Shown here piece after piece: positions 1 through 9,495 of a DNA stretch of 64,000 nucleotides. Each line of letters starts with the position of its first letter. The first letter of the stretch is position 1. The translations under genes were made by a program, and so were the position numbers. Where the stretch lies: contig NZ_JODY01000022.1 in the NCBI RefSeq assembly GCF_000718015.1, positions 1 through 64,000 of the forward strand, in the 5' to 3' direction. The notes under the pieces were generated by a model, which was not told the origin of the DNA, ran no database searches, and saw nothing but the letters and a program-made list of their open reading frames with translations. This DNA is from Streptomyces catenulae. Lineage in GTDB: Bacteria; Actinomycetota; Actinomycetes; Streptomycetales; Streptomycetaceae.

Positions 1-365
1 CGGGGCCGGGCTGCGTCGGGCGGGCGTACGGAGTTGGGGCCGGGGTCGGGCCGTCTGGGGCCCGACCGGCTCGGGGCCCGGGAGCGGGACGATGCCGCAG
101 GTCAGAAGCGTGGCGGCGGGCCGGGGCCGGGCTGCGTCGGGCGGGCGTACGGAGTTGGGGCCGGGCTCGGGCCGCCCGACGCCCGAGCAGTCCCGGGCCC
201 GGGAGCAGAACGACGCCGCAGATCAGAAGCATGACAGCGGCCCATGACCGGCCCGCGCCGACCGGACGCACGCGCACCGGATCCGTGCTCAGGCCACCCG
301 ACACCCGAGCAGTTCAGGGCCCAGGAACGAAACGACGCCGCAGGCCAGAAGCATGACCGCACCCC
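1..365. repeat. imperfect ~121-bp tandem repeat
   Basis: About three copies of a GC-rich unit with a period near 121 bases. The stretch starting at 1 (CGGGGCCGGGCTGCGTCGGG) recurs at 122. The end of the unit, around CGACGCCGCAG followed by TCAGAAGCATGAC, recurs at 215-236 and 337-358, and CATGACCGGCCCGCGCCGAC recurs near 243 and 365. No ORF here has a recognisable product, so I treat it as non-coding. The repeat probably continues to the left of the window. Confidence 0.75.
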
Positions 366-547
366 ATGACCGGCCCGCGCCGACCGGCCGCACGCGCGCC
401 GGAGCCCGCGCCGGCCGCGGGCCATCCGTGCCGGGGCGTCCCGGGAGCCCGGCCGGAAACCGCCGCCCCCGCCGTCACCCCGCCCGTAGCGCCGCCGTCA
501 TCGCCTCGGCAGCTGTCGTCCGTACCGCCTTCGCGGGGCTGCGCACG
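366..547. other. intergenic stretch 3' of holB with a duplicated holB tail
   Basis: No gene is seen. Bases 473-508 are an exact 36-base copy of 546-581, which hold the last codons and stop of holB. The 3' end of holB has therefore been duplicated in direct orientation with a 73-base offset. The rest is GC-rich and featureless. Confidence 0.7.
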
Positions 548-1783
548 TCACCCCGCCCGTAGCGCCGCCGTCATCGCCTCGACGGCCAGCAGCGGGGCGA
601 CGTTGCGGTCCAGTGCTTCGCGGCACGCGATGATCGCCTCTATCCGGCGCAGGGTGCGGACCGGTGTCGAGGCGCGGGCGACGCGGTCGAGGCTGTCGCG
701 GACCTCGTCGTTGGCGAGTGGGACCGGGGCGCCGAGCTGGAGGGTGAGGACGTCGCGGTAGAAGCCGGTGAGGTCGACCAGGGCGAGGTCGAGGCTGTCG
801 CGCTGGGTGCGGGTGGCGCGGCGCTTCTGGCGGTCCTGGAGCTCCTTCATCACGCCCGCGGTGCCACGGGGGAGACGGCCGCCGGTGCCCGCGGCGGCGC
901 CCAGGGCGGCCCGCAGCTCCTCGGTCTCCTTGGTGTCGACCTCCTCCGCGACCTGCTTGGCGTCCTCCCCCGCCGCGTCGATCAGCTCCTGCGCGGCCTT
1001 GAGGCAGCCGCCGATGTCGTCGATGCGGAGCGGCAGCTTCAGGACCGCGGCCCGGCGGGCGCGGGCCCGCTCGTCGGTGGCGAGGCGGCGGGCGCGGCCG
1101 ATGTGCCCCTGGGTGGCGCGGGCGGCGGTCGCGGCGGCCGCCGGGTCGATGCTGTCCCGGCGCACCAGCACATCGGCGACCGCGTCGACCGGCGGCATCC
1201 GGAGCGAGAGGTGGCGGCAGCGGGAGCGGATGGTCGGCAGGACGTCCTCGATGGAGGGGGCGCAGAGCAGCCAGACGGTGCGGGGCGCGGGCTCCTCTAC
1301 GGCCTTGAGCAGGACGTTTCCGGCGCCTTCGGTGAGGCGGTCGGCGTCCTCCAGGACGATCACCTGCCAGCGGCCGCCCGCCGGGGAGAGCGACGCCCGG
1401 CGGACCAGGTCGCGGGTCTCCTTCACGCCGATGGAGAGCAGGTCCGTACGGACGATCTCGACGTCGGCGTGGGTGCCGACGAGGGTGGTGTGGCAGCCGT
1501 CGCAGAAACCGCAGCCGGGGGCGCCGCCGAGCGCGCGGTCCGGGGAGATGCATTGGAGGGCGGCGGCGAAGGCGCGGGCGGCGGTGGAGCGGCCCGAGCC
1601 GGGCGGGCCGGTGAAGAGCCAGGCGTGCGTCATCCGGGAGGCGCCGCCGGGCTCCCCGGGCTCCGGCTCACCGGCGGCGTCGGGGGCCTGACCGGCGGAG
1701 ACGAGGGCGTCCGCGTCCCGTGCGGCCGCGGCGAGTTCCTGCGTCACCCGCTCCTGGCCGACCACGTCGTCCCATACCGCCAT
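548..1783 (-). CDS. holB: DNA polymerase III subunit delta'
   Basis: A 411-residue AAA+ clamp-loader subunit that helps load the beta sliding clamp onto primed DNA. It shows a P-loop-like GPPGSGRST (residues 59-67, with Arg where ATP-binding subunits have Lys, common in delta'), a zinc module CGFCDGC (91-97), a Walker B-like VIVLEDADRL and the SRC motif SRCRHLSL (sensor 1 region). I start at ATG 1783 (MAVWDDVVGQ) because the conserved family sequence begins there; the frame stays open for another 116 codons upstream but has no family similarity. It lies downstream of tmk with about 245 bases and a strong terminator between them, so it is probably transcribed separately. Confidence 0.92.
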   Translation of the reverse strand: MAVWDDVVGQERVTQELAAAARDADALVSAGQAPDAAGEPEPGEPGGASRMTHAWLFTGPPGSGRSTAARAFAAALQCISPDRALGGAPGCGFCDGCHTTLVGTHADVEIVRTDLLSIGVKETRDLVRRASLSPAGGRWQVIVLEDADRLTEGAGNVLLKAVEEPAPRTVWLLCAPSIEDVLPTIRSRCRHLSLRMPPVDAVADVLVRRDSIDPAAAATAARATQGHIGRARRLATDERARARRAAVLKLPLRIDDIGGCLKAAQELIDAAGEDAKQVAEEVDTKETEELRAALGAAAGTGGRLPRGTAGVMKELQDRQKRRATRTQRDSLDLALVDLTGFYRDVLTLQLGAPVPLANDEVRDSLDRVARASTPVRTLRRIEAIIACREALDRNVAPLLAVEAMTAALRAG

Positions 1784-1970
1784 CGCTGACCGCCGTCCCT
1801 CTCCCGCTCCGCGCCCGGGGCCGCCGGTCGCGGCCTGGGTTTCTGCTGGTCGTGCGCCACCGCGGCGGGGTGCGGGGGCACCGCACGCGCCGCCGCGGCT
1901 CGCGCTCGTTCCATTGTGGTGCACCCCACCGACAATCCGGTCCGGCCGCCGACCGCCCCGGTACGCAGGA

Positions 1971-2012
1971 ACGCCCGTGGCCCGCGGCGGAGAGGCTGCG
2001 GGCCACGGGCGT
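1971..2012 (-). terminator. terminator of tmk
   Basis: A perfect 15-bp stem (1971-1985 pairing with 1998-2012) with a 12-base loop lies 17 bases past the tmk stop. There is no clear U tract, which is usual in streptomycetes. Confidence 0.8.
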
Positions 2013-2028
2013 TCCGGCGTCGGCGGGG

Positions 2029-5000
2029 TCAGCCGCGGCGGCCCCGACGCTCGTCGCCGTCCTCGGAGCGACGGCCGAACAGCTCGTCGGAGAGGGTCGG
2101 CAGATCGTCCAGCGGGGTCTCCTCCGCCCACTCCGGGCGGCGGCGGGTGCGCTGCGGGGGCTCGGCCGGGCGGCCGGTCTCCGGGTCGAGCTGCGGCAGC
2201 TCGCGGGTGCGCTCGGCGCCGGACTCGGCGGCCGCCGGGTGCTCGCGCGGGGTGGGGTGCGCCCCGCCCCGCTCCTCGTCGCGGAAGAGCCAGGACGGCA
2301 CCCGGTCCTCGGGGGCCGCGTCGCGCTCCTCGGGGCGGACCGCCGGGAGCACGCTGGTCTCCTCGGCGTCCGGGTCGTACGAGGCGCGCGGCAGCACCGC
2401 CGTCTCGTCCGCCGCACCGGGCACGGAACCCGCGCCGGGCAGCGGCAGGGCGGCGGTCCGCTCGTTGTCGGAGCCCTCGGCGGAGTCCGTGGCGGAGCCG
2501 TCGCCGGAGTCGGGACGCGCGCCCCGCTCCGGGCCGGAACCGGAGGCACCGCCGGGCCGCTCGGCCGACGAACCCGTAGACGTACCGCCCTCCCGCGCGG
2601 TCTGCTTGCGCAGATCGGCGACCGGCGTCTCGGTCGTCGGCGCCTCGGCCGCGGCAGCCGCCGTCCGGGCCTCCTCGGCCGCCTTCGCCTCCGCCGCGGC
2701 AGCCGCCTCGGCCGCCGCGATCCGGGCCTGCTCGGCGCGGAGCAGCGCCTCCTCGGCCTTGCGCTGCTTCTCCTTGCGGCGCTCCTCCGCCTCGGCGCGC
2801 AGCCGCGCCTCCTCCGCGGCGCGCTTGCGCAGCCGCTCCTGCTCCTCGGCGCGGGCCCGCTCCTCGGCCTCGCGGCGCTTGCGCTCGGCCTCCGCCGCGA
2901 GCCGGGCCTCCTCGGCGCGCTGCCGGGCCTCCTCGGCGAGCCGGGCCTCCTCGCGGGCCTTGGCCTCCTCGGCCTCGCGGCGCTTGCGCTCCTCCTCCTC
3001 GGCGCGCAGCTTCGCCAGCTGTTCCTGGCGCTCGCGCTCCAGGCGCTCCTCCTCGGCCTTGCGCGCGGCCTCTTCCTCGGCCTTGCGCCGGGCCTCCTCC
3101 TCGGCCGCCCTGCGCGCCTCCTCCTGCGCCTTGACCTCGGCCGCCGACAGCGGCAGCACCTGGTCAAGGCGGTGGCGTACGACGGTGGTGACGGCCTCGG
3201 GCTCCTGGCCCGCGTCGACGACGAGGTAGCGGGCCGGGTCGGCGGCGGCCAGGGTCAGGAACCCGGCGCGGACCCGCTCGTGGAACTCCGCGGGCTCCGA
3301 CTCCATCCGGTCCGGCGCCTCGGTGAACCGTTCCCGCGCGGTCTGCGGGGTGACGTCCAGCAGCACCGTCAGATGCGGCACCAGGCCGTCGGTGGCCCAG
3401 CGGGAGATCCGGGCGATCTCGGTGGGCGCGAGGTTGCGGCCGGCGCCCTGGTAGGCGACGGACGAGTCGATGTAGCGGTCGGTGATGACGACGGCGCCGC
3501 GCTCCAGGGCGGGGCGGATGACGCTGTTGACGTGCTCGGCGCGGTCGGCGGCGAACATCAGCGCCTCGGCGCGGTCCGAGAGGCCGGAGGTGGAGACGTC
3601 CAGGATGATCGAGCGCAGCCGCTTGCCGATGGCCGTCGCGCCCGGCTCGCGGGTCACCACGACCTCGTGGCCCTTGCCGCGGATCCACTCCGCGAGCGCC
3701 TCGACCTGCGTGGACTTGCCCGCGCCGTCGCCGCCCTCCAGGGCGATGAAGAAGCCGGTGGCCGCGGGCGCCTGCTCCGGGTCGCCGCCGCGCAGCGCCT
3801 CCCGCAGATCGCGCCGGAGCGGCACCCCGTTCCGGTCGTCGACCTTGCCGAGCACCCAGGCGGCGACCGGCAGCAGCAACGCGCCGACCAGCATCAGCGC
3901 GAACGCGGCGCCGCCGTGGTCGAAGACGAACGCGCCGCTCCCGACCCGGTGCGGGCCGATGACCGCGGCCAGCAGCGGCGCGACGATCGCGGCCACCGCG
4001 ACCGACAGGCGGACGACGGCGTGCAGCTGCCCGGTGACCCGGGCGTGGTCGGCCTCCTCGGCCTCGTGCTCCAGCAGGACATGGCCGGTGTTGGCGGCGA
4101 TCCCGGCGCCCACCCCGGCGACCAGCGCCAGCAGCACCGCCGTCGTCGCGTCCGTCACCAGGCCCATGACCAGCAGCGCCAGGCCGGTCGCGGCGACCGC
4201 GAGGGCCAGCAGACGGCGGCGGGAGAGCGCGGGCAGCACCCGGCGGGCGCCGCGGATGCCGAGGACCGGGCCGCCGGTGAGCACCAGCACCAGGAGCGCG
4301 AAGAGGACCGGACCGCCGCCGAGGTCGGCGGAGTGCAGTACGGCGAGGGAGACCGCGGCGGCGACGGCGGCGGCGACCGAGGCGCAGGCGAGCACCAGCA
4401 GCGGGGCGGCGCCGGTGCGGCCCCTGTCCGTACCGGCGGCCTTCGGGCGGCGCAGCCCCTCCAGCGGGGAGCGCGGTCGCGGCGTGGCGCCGCCGGGCAG
4501 CTCGATGAAGTAGAGGACGGACACGGACGCGGCGAAGAGACCCGCGGCCACGTAGGAGCCCAGCGCCGCCTGGTGGCTGTCGAACCACGCCACCCCGGCG
4601 CCCAGCAGCTTCCCGACGAGCGTGACGACGACGAGCGCGGCGGCGGCGAGCGGCAGCGAGACGAAGGTGGTGCGCAGCGACAGCCGCCGCAGCGCGGTCA
4701 GGTTGTCGGGCAGCGGCCGGACGCTGTCGCCCTCGGGCGGCGGCGCGGGCAGCAGCCCCGGCGCCGCGCTCTCCCGCGCGACGGTCCAAAAGCGCTCGGC
4801 GACACCGGTCAGGAACACCGTGACCAGCAGCCAGGCGAGCGCGTTCGCCCGCGTCCAGTCCAGCCAGAGCGGCGCGACGACCAGCAGGGCGACCCGGACG
4901 ACATCGGCGACGATCATCGTCCAGCGGCGGTCGAGCGGCCCGGACGGCGCCGTCAGCGCCGACAGCGGGCCCAGCAGGACCGCTCCGAAGAGCAGGGTCG

Positions 5001-5286
5001 CCAGCATCCTCGCCGCGAAGACCACGGTGACCGCGAGGGCCGCGCCCCGGTAGCCGCCGCCGAAGACGGCTTGGCCGCCCAGGGGCACGTACAGCGCCGC
5101 CTGGAGGGCGAGGAGGACGAGGACCAGCATCGACAGGGCATCACCGATGGCCCCGACGAACTGGGCGCTCCACAGTCGCTTCAGTGGGGGGAAGCGCAAC
5201 AGGGCTCGTACGGCGCGCTCGCGGGAATCCGCGGCAAGGGCGCCTGAAGTGGGGGTCTGGGCCGTTGGCTGCTCGGCACGCGTCAT
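2029..5286 (-). CDS. tmk: thymidylate kinase with N-terminal MFS-like membrane domain and C-terminal coiled coil
   Basis: A 1085-residue protein in three parts. Residues 1-~450 form a many-helix MFS-like membrane domain. Residues ~510-710 are a full dTMP kinase (P-loop EGGDGAGKST, DRYIDSSVAYQG, the TREPG loop), which makes dTDP from dTMP. Residues ~715-880 are a long charged coiled coil rich in EEARRKAEEE, followed by a disordered acidic tail. Ordinary thymidylate kinases are near 210 residues, so this tethers nucleotide synthesis to the membrane. From memory the same fusion exists in S. coelicolor (SCO3542). The start is ATG 5286 (MTRAEQP). It sits between topA and holB, consistent with a replication cluster. 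The role of the membrane domain is unknown. Confidence 0.9.
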   Translation of the reverse strand: MTRAEQPTAQTPTSGALAADSRERAVRALLRFPPLKRLWSAQFVGAIGDALSMLVLVLLALQAALYVPLGGQAVFGGGYRGAALAVTVVFAARMLATLLFGAVLLGPLSALTAPSGPLDRRWTMIVADVVRVALLVVAPLWLDWTRANALAWLLVTVFLTGVAERFWTVARESAAPGLLPAPPPEGDSVRPLPDNLTALRRLSLRTTFVSLPLAAAALVVVTLVGKLLGAGVAWFDSHQAALGSYVAAGLFAASVSVLYFIELPGGATPRPRSPLEGLRRPKAAGTDRGRTGAAPLLVLACASVAAAVAAAVSLAVLHSADLGGGPVLFALLVLVLTGGPVLGIRGARRVLPALSRRRLLALAVAATGLALLVMGLVTDATTAVLLALVAGVGAGIAANTGHVLLEHEAEEADHARVTGQLHAVVRLSVAVAAIVAPLLAAVIGPHRVGSGAFVFDHGGAAFALMLVGALLLPVAAWVLGKVDDRNGVPLRRDLREALRGGDPEQAPAATGFFIALEGGDGAGKSTQVEALAEWIRGKGHEVVVTREPGATAIGKRLRSIILDVSTSGLSDRAEALMFAADRAEHVNSVIRPALERGAVVITDRYIDSSVAYQGAGRNLAPTEIARISRWATDGLVPHLTVLLDVTPQTARERFTEAPDRMESEPAEFHERVRAGFLTLAAADPARYLVVDAGQEPEAVTTVVRHRLDQVLPLSAAEVKAQEEARRAAEEEARRKAEEEAARKAEEERLERERQEQLAKLRAEEEERKRREAEEAKAREEARLAEEARQRAEEARLAAEAERKRREAEERARAEEQERLRKRAAEEARLRAEAEERRKEKQRKAEEALLRAEQARIAAAEAAAAAEAKAAEEARTAAAAAEAPTTETPVADLRKQTAREGGTSTGSSAERPGGASGSGPERGARPDSGDGSATDSAEGSDNERTAALPLPGAGSVPGAADETAVLPRASYDPDAEETSVLPAVRPEERDAAPEDRVPSWLFRDEERGGAHPTPREHPAAAESGAERTRELPQLDPETGRPAEPPQRTRRRPEWAEETPLDDLPTLSDELFGRRSEDGDERRGRRG

Positions 5287-5441
5287 CCGCCCAGCCTATC
5301 GGCAGGCCGCGTTCGCGCGGGCCCCGCCCGAACAAAGGGGCGGGCCCGGCAGGCCACCGCCCGCCTTGCCCGCCCTTGTCCGCGTACGGCGCGGTGGCCG
5401 CCGCGGGGCGCGCGGGATACGGCCGCGCGCCGGGGTACGGA

Positions 5442-5470
5442 ACGGGCGGCGGACCGTGCCCGCCGCCCGT
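5442..5470 (-). terminator. terminator of topA
   Basis: A perfect 11-bp stem (5442-5452 with 5460-5470) and 7-base loop starts 5 bases after the topA stop codon. Confidence 0.75.
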
Positions 5471-5474
5471 CCGC

Positions 5475-8333
5475 TCACTCCTCGCCGGACGCCTCCGCGG
5501 ACTTCTTCGCCGCGGTCGTCTTGGCTGCCGCCGTCTTCTTGGCGGTGGTCTTCTTCGCCGCCGTGGTCTTCTTGGCCGCGGTCTTCTTCGCCGCCGTCTT
5601 CTTCGCGGGCGCCTTCTTGGCCGCCTTCTTCGCCGGAGCCTTCTTGGCGGTCTTCTTCTTCGCCGGGCCCTTGGCGCGCTTCTCGGCCAGCAGCTCATAG
5701 CCGCGCTCCGCGGTGATCGTCTCGACGTCGTCGTCGCGGCGGAGCGTCGCGTTGGTCTCCCCGTCGGTGACGTACGCGCCGAACCGGCCGTCCTTGACCA
5801 CCACCGGCTTACCGCTGACCGGGTCGGTGCCCAGCTCCTTCAGCGGCGGCTTGGCGGCGGCCCGGCCACGCTGCTTGGGCTGGGCGTAGATCGCCAGCGC
5901 CTCCTCCAGCGTGATCGTGAAGAGCTGCTCCTCGCTCTCCAGGGAACGCGAGTCGGTGCCCTTCTTCAGATACGGGCCGTAGCGGCCGTTCTGCGCGGTG
6001 ATCTCCACGCCCTCGGCGTCCGCGCCGACGACCCGCGGCAGCGACATCAGCTTCAGCGCGTCGGCGAGGGTCACGGTGTCCAGCGACATCGACTTGAAGA
6101 GCGACGCGGTCCGCGGCTTCACCGCGTTCTTGCCGGTCTTCGGGGTGCCCTCGGGCAGGATCTCGGTGACGTACGGGCCGTACCGGCCGTCCTTGGCGAC
6201 GATCTGGTGGCCGCTGTCCGGGTCGGTGCCCAGCTCGAAGTCGCCGCTGGGCTTGGCCAGCAGTTCCTCGGCCAGCTCGACGGTCAGCTCGTCGGGCGCG
6301 AGGTCGTCCGGCACATCGGCGCGCTGGTGCCCCTCGGCGTCCTTCTCCCCGCGCTCGACGTACGGACCGTAGCGGCCGACGCGCAGCTTGATGTCGTCGC
6401 TGACCGGGAAGGACGAGATCTCCCGGGCGTCGATCGCGCCGAGGTCGGTGACCAGCTCCTTCAGGCCACCGAGGTGGTCGCCGTCGCCGTTTCCGGCGTC
6501 CGAGGCCGCACCGGAGGCACTGTCCTCGCCGCCCTCGCCGAAGTAGAAGCGCCGCAGCCACGGCACGGACTGCGCCTCACCGCGGGCGATGCGGTCGAGG
6601 TCGCCCTCCATCCGGGCGGTGAAGTCGTAGTCGACGAGCCGCCCGAAGTGCTTCTCCAGCAGGTTGACCACGGCGAAGGAGAGGAAGGACGGGACGAGCG
6701 CGGTGCCCTTCTTGAAGACGTAGCCGCGGTCCAGGATCGTGCCGATGATCGACGCGTACGTCGACGGGCGGCCGATCTCCCGCTCCTCCAACTCCTTGAC
6801 CAGCGTCGCCTCGGTGTAGCGGGCCGGGGGCTTGGTGGCGTGGCCGTCGGCGGTGATCTCCCGGGCGCCCAGCGCGTCGCCCTCGGCGACCTGCGGCAGC
6901 CGCCGCTCGCGGTCGTCCAGCTCGGCGTTGGGGTCGTCGGCGCCCTCGACGTACGCCTTGAGGAAGCCGTGGAAGGTGATGGTCTTGCCGGACGCGGTGA
7001 ACTCGGCGTCCCGGCCGTCGGCGGCGCGGCCACCGATCTTGACGGTGACGGAGTTACCGGTCGCGTCCTTCATCTGGGAGGCGACGGTCCGCTTCCAGAT
7101 CAGCTCGTACAGCCGGAACTGGTCGCCGGTCAGACCCGTCTCGGCGGGGGTGCGGAAGCGGTCGCCGGAGGGGCGGATCGCCTCGTGCGCCTCCTGCGCG
7201 TTCTTGACCTTCCCGGCGTAGCTGCGCGGCTTCTGAGGCAGGTAGTCGGCGCCGTAGAGCTGCGTGACCTGCGCACGGGCGGCGGAGATCGCGGTGTCGG
7301 AGAGCGTCGTGGAGTCCGTACGCATATAGGTGATGAAGCCGTTCTCGTACAGCTTCTGGGCCACCTGCATCGTGGACTTGGCGCCGAACCCGAGCTTGCG
7401 GCTCGCCTCCTGCTGGAGGGTGGTCGTCCTGAACGGCGCGTACGGGGAGCGGCGGTACGGCTTGGACTCGACGGAGCGCACCGCGAAGGCGGTCTCGGCG
7501 AGGGCGGCGGCCAGCGCGCGGGCGTTCGCCTCGTCGAGGTGGAGCACCGCGTCGTTCTTGAGACGGCCGTCGGCGCCGAAGTCACGGCCCTGGGCGACCC
7601 GGCGCCCGTCGACGGTGGCCAGGCGGGCGGTCAGCGTCGACGGGTCGGAGCTGTCCCCGGCCCGTCCGGTGGTGAAGGTGCCGGTCAGGTCCCAGTACTC
7701 GGCGGAGCGGAAGGCGATGCGCTCGCGCTCCCGCTCGACGACGAGACGGGTCGCGACGGACTGCACCCGGCCGGCCGACAGCCGCGGCATGACCTTCTTC
7801 CACAGGACCGGCGAGACCTCGTAGCCGTAGAGGCGGTCGAGGATGCGGCGGGTCTCCTGGGCGTCGACGAGCTTCTTGTTCAGCTCGCGGGGGTGCGCCA
7901 CGGCGTCGCGGATGGCGTCCTTGGTGATCTCGTGGAAGACCATGCGGTGGACGGGGACCTTGGGCTTGAGGATCTCCTGGAGATGCCAGGCGATGGCCTC
8001 GCCCTCGCGGTCCTCATCGGTGGCGAGGAAGAGTTCGTCGGACTCGGCCAGCAGCTGCTTGAGCTTCTTGACCTGGTCCTTCTTGTCGCTGTTGACGACG
8101 TAGATGGGCTGGAAGTCGGCGTCGACGTTCACCCCGAGGCGGGCCCACGGCTCACCCTTGTACTTCGTCGGCACCTCCGCGGCGCCGTTGGGGAGGTCAC
8201 GGATGTGCCCGACACTGGCCTCGACCACGTATCCGGGGCCGAGATAGCCCTTGATCGTCTTCGCCTTGGCGGGCGACTCGACGATGACGAGGCGGCGGCC
8301 GCCGCCCTCTGCGGTCTCGCTGGTCGGGGACAA
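5475..8333 (-). CDS. topA: DNA topoisomerase I
   Basis: A 952-residue type IA topoisomerase that relaxes negative supercoils. N-terminal Toprim: RLVIVESPAKAKTIKGYLG and DEDREGEAIAWHL. The catalytic Tyr lies in GFITYMRTDS near residue 333. Instead of zinc fingers the C-terminal part has repeated GRYGPY-type modules, then a 60-residue Lys/Ala tail (AKKTAAKKTAAKK), typical of actinobacteria and expected to aid DNA binding. I choose the TTG start at 8333 (reading SPTSETAEGG) because it has a good ribosome site, GGAGAGAAG, 8 bases upstream and begins the family-conserved N-terminus. The frame stays open 66 codons further up but those residues are not conserved. Confidence 0.95.
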   Translation of the reverse strand: MSPTSETAEGGGRRLVIVESPAKAKTIKGYLGPGYVVEASVGHIRDLPNGAAEVPTKYKGEPWARLGVNVDADFQPIYVVNSDKKDQVKKLKQLLAESDELFLATDEDREGEAIAWHLQEILKPKVPVHRMVFHEITKDAIRDAVAHPRELNKKLVDAQETRRILDRLYGYEVSPVLWKKVMPRLSAGRVQSVATRLVVERERERIAFRSAEYWDLTGTFTTGRAGDSSDPSTLTARLATVDGRRVAQGRDFGADGRLKNDAVLHLDEANARALAAALAETAFAVRSVESKPYRRSPYAPFRTTTLQQEASRKLGFGAKSTMQVAQKLYENGFITYMRTDSTTLSDTAISAARAQVTQLYGADYLPQKPRSYAGKVKNAQEAHEAIRPSGDRFRTPAETGLTGDQFRLYELIWKRTVASQMKDATGNSVTVKIGGRAADGRDAEFTASGKTITFHGFLKAYVEGADDPNAELDDRERRLPQVAEGDALGAREITADGHATKPPARYTEATLVKELEEREIGRPSTYASIIGTILDRGYVFKKGTALVPSFLSFAVVNLLEKHFGRLVDYDFTARMEGDLDRIARGEAQSVPWLRRFYFGEGGEDSASGAASDAGNGDGDHLGGLKELVTDLGAIDAREISSFPVSDDIKLRVGRYGPYVERGEKDAEGHQRADVPDDLAPDELTVELAEELLAKPSGDFELGTDPDSGHQIVAKDGRYGPYVTEILPEGTPKTGKNAVKPRTASLFKSMSLDTVTLADALKLMSLPRVVGADAEGVEITAQNGRYGPYLKKGTDSRSLESEEQLFTITLEEALAIYAQPKQRGRAAAKPPLKELGTDPVSGKPVVVKDGRFGAYVTDGETNATLRRDDDVETITAERGYELLAEKRAKGPAKKKTAKKAPAKKAAKKAPAKKTAAKKTAAKKTTAAKKTTAKKTAAAKTTAAKKSAEASGEE

Positions 8334-8661
8334 CTTGGCTCTTCTCTCCGGTCGACGCCTGGATACCTCCAGGCGATAGCGCTGGAGGCGGACACTGCGG
8401 TGTCGCTTGACGCTGCGGAGTGTGACGGTACCTCCCGCCCCCGTGTCAAACGGAAAATCCCCGCAACGCCACTCGAACGGTAACCCGACTACATGCCTTC
8501 CTGCCGCCCGGACCTCGTCGCCCGGGGGCACCGCCGCTGTTCGGTCACGTTGTCCGCTCCCCGGTCTCCGTGAGGTGGCCTACTGGCAGGATGGCCGGGT
8601 ACGGCTCCTCTCACGGACCGCCCGCCGCCGCCAGCACGCACACTCGGGGGACAGAACACTC
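8334..8661. promoter_or_regulatory. divergent promoter region topA / membrane protein
   Basis: A 328-base divergent gap. On the minus strand TTGACA (8449-8444) is a perfect -35 candidate for topA, with a weak -10 near GTCACA/CACACT (8426-8419). No sharp plus-strand promoter is seen; TACTGGCAGGAT at 8581-8592 is a possible -10 area for the gene at 8662. Confidence 0.4.
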
Positions 8662-9495
8662 ATGGCGAACCAGCATCCCGGCCCTCCCCAGGACGGATCC
8701 AACCCGTACGCCGCACCGACCCCGCCCGTACCGCCGGTCCCGCCGGGCGCGCCGGACTCCGCGGCACAGCCGGATCCGTTGGCGAAGCCGGATCCGCTGG
8801 CGAAGCCGCAGGGGGATGCGGCGGCCGGGGCGCCGGGTGTGCCGGGAGCGGCCGGGGCGCCGGGTGTGCCGGGGGCCGCGGCTCAGCCGGATGCGGGGCT
8901 TCCGCCGCAGCCGGGGCTTCCGCCGCAGCCCGGTGCCGCGCCCGCCGCACCGGCCGGTTCCCCGTACGGATATCCGCAGGGTGGCCACCCCGGGGCGCCC
9001 GGTTACGGGTACCCGCAGGCCGCGCCGGGGGCCGGGTACGGCTACCCGGGCGGCGCCACGCCTCCGCCCGCCGCTCCCCCGCAGCCACAGGGCGCGCCGG
9101 GTTTCCCGCCGCCGGGCGGCGGTTTCGCGCCGGGGCCGCAGCCGGGCGCCGCCGGGGTCGGCTTCTCGATCGGGGACATCGCGATCAGCGGCGACACGAT
9201 CATGACGCCGTCCGGTCCGCTGCCGCTGAAGGGCGCCGTCTGGACCGCCACGGACATGTCGCGCACCGAGGAGAAGATCCCCACCCACGCGATCGTCCTC
9301 GGCATCGTCTTCTTCTTTTTCTGCCTGCTCGGACTGCTCTTCCTGCTCATGAAGGAGCGGGTGACCACCGGCTTCGTGCAGGTCACGGTGGCCGGCGGCG
9401 GACGCCACCACGCCACGATGGTCCCCGTGCAGTCCCGGGAGCAGGTCATGTACGTGCTCAACCAGGTCAACCACGCCAGGTCGCTGAGCCTGTGA
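8662..9495 (+). CDS. proline-rich single-pass membrane protein
   Basis: 277 residues. The first ~150 are disordered and rich in Pro, Gly and Ala (PPQPGLPPQPG, YGYPQ-type repeats). A compact domain follows (FSIGDIAISGDTIMTPSGPLPLKG), then one strong membrane helix at about residues 208-229 (VLGIVFFFFCLLGLLFLLM), and a C-terminal segment with VTVAGGGRHHATMVPVQS. I do not recognise an enzymatic function; it resembles conserved streptomycete membrane proteins of unknown role. The ATG at 8662 is chosen because the proline-rich streptomycete form starts MANQHPG. The stop overlaps the next start by four bases (GTGA), so the two genes are probably co-translated. Confidence 0.75.
   Translation: MANQHPGPPQDGSNPYAAPTPPVPPVPPGAPDSAAQPDPLAKPDPLAKPQGDAAAGAPGVPGAAGAPGVPGAAAQPDAGLPPQPGLPPQPGAAPAAPAGSPYGYPQGGHPGAPGYGYPQAAPGAGYGYPGGATPPPAAPPQPQGAPGFPPPGGGFAPGPQPGAAGVGFSIGDIAISGDTIMTPSGPLPLKGAVWTATDMSRTEEKIPTHAIVLGIVFFFFCLLGLLFLLMKERVTTGFVQVTVAGGGRHHATMVPVQSREQVMYVLNQVNHARSLSL

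Noticed and set aside
1720..5247. Plus-strand ORF of 1175 codons antisense to tmk
   Set aside because: It mirrors a GC-rich gene; its composition (long runs of L, G, R) is what the opposite strand of biased codons gives, and it has no domain.
5184..8483. Plus-strand ORF of 1099 codons antisense to topA
   Set aside because: Shadow of topA: no domain, and the true topA motifs are all on the minus strand.
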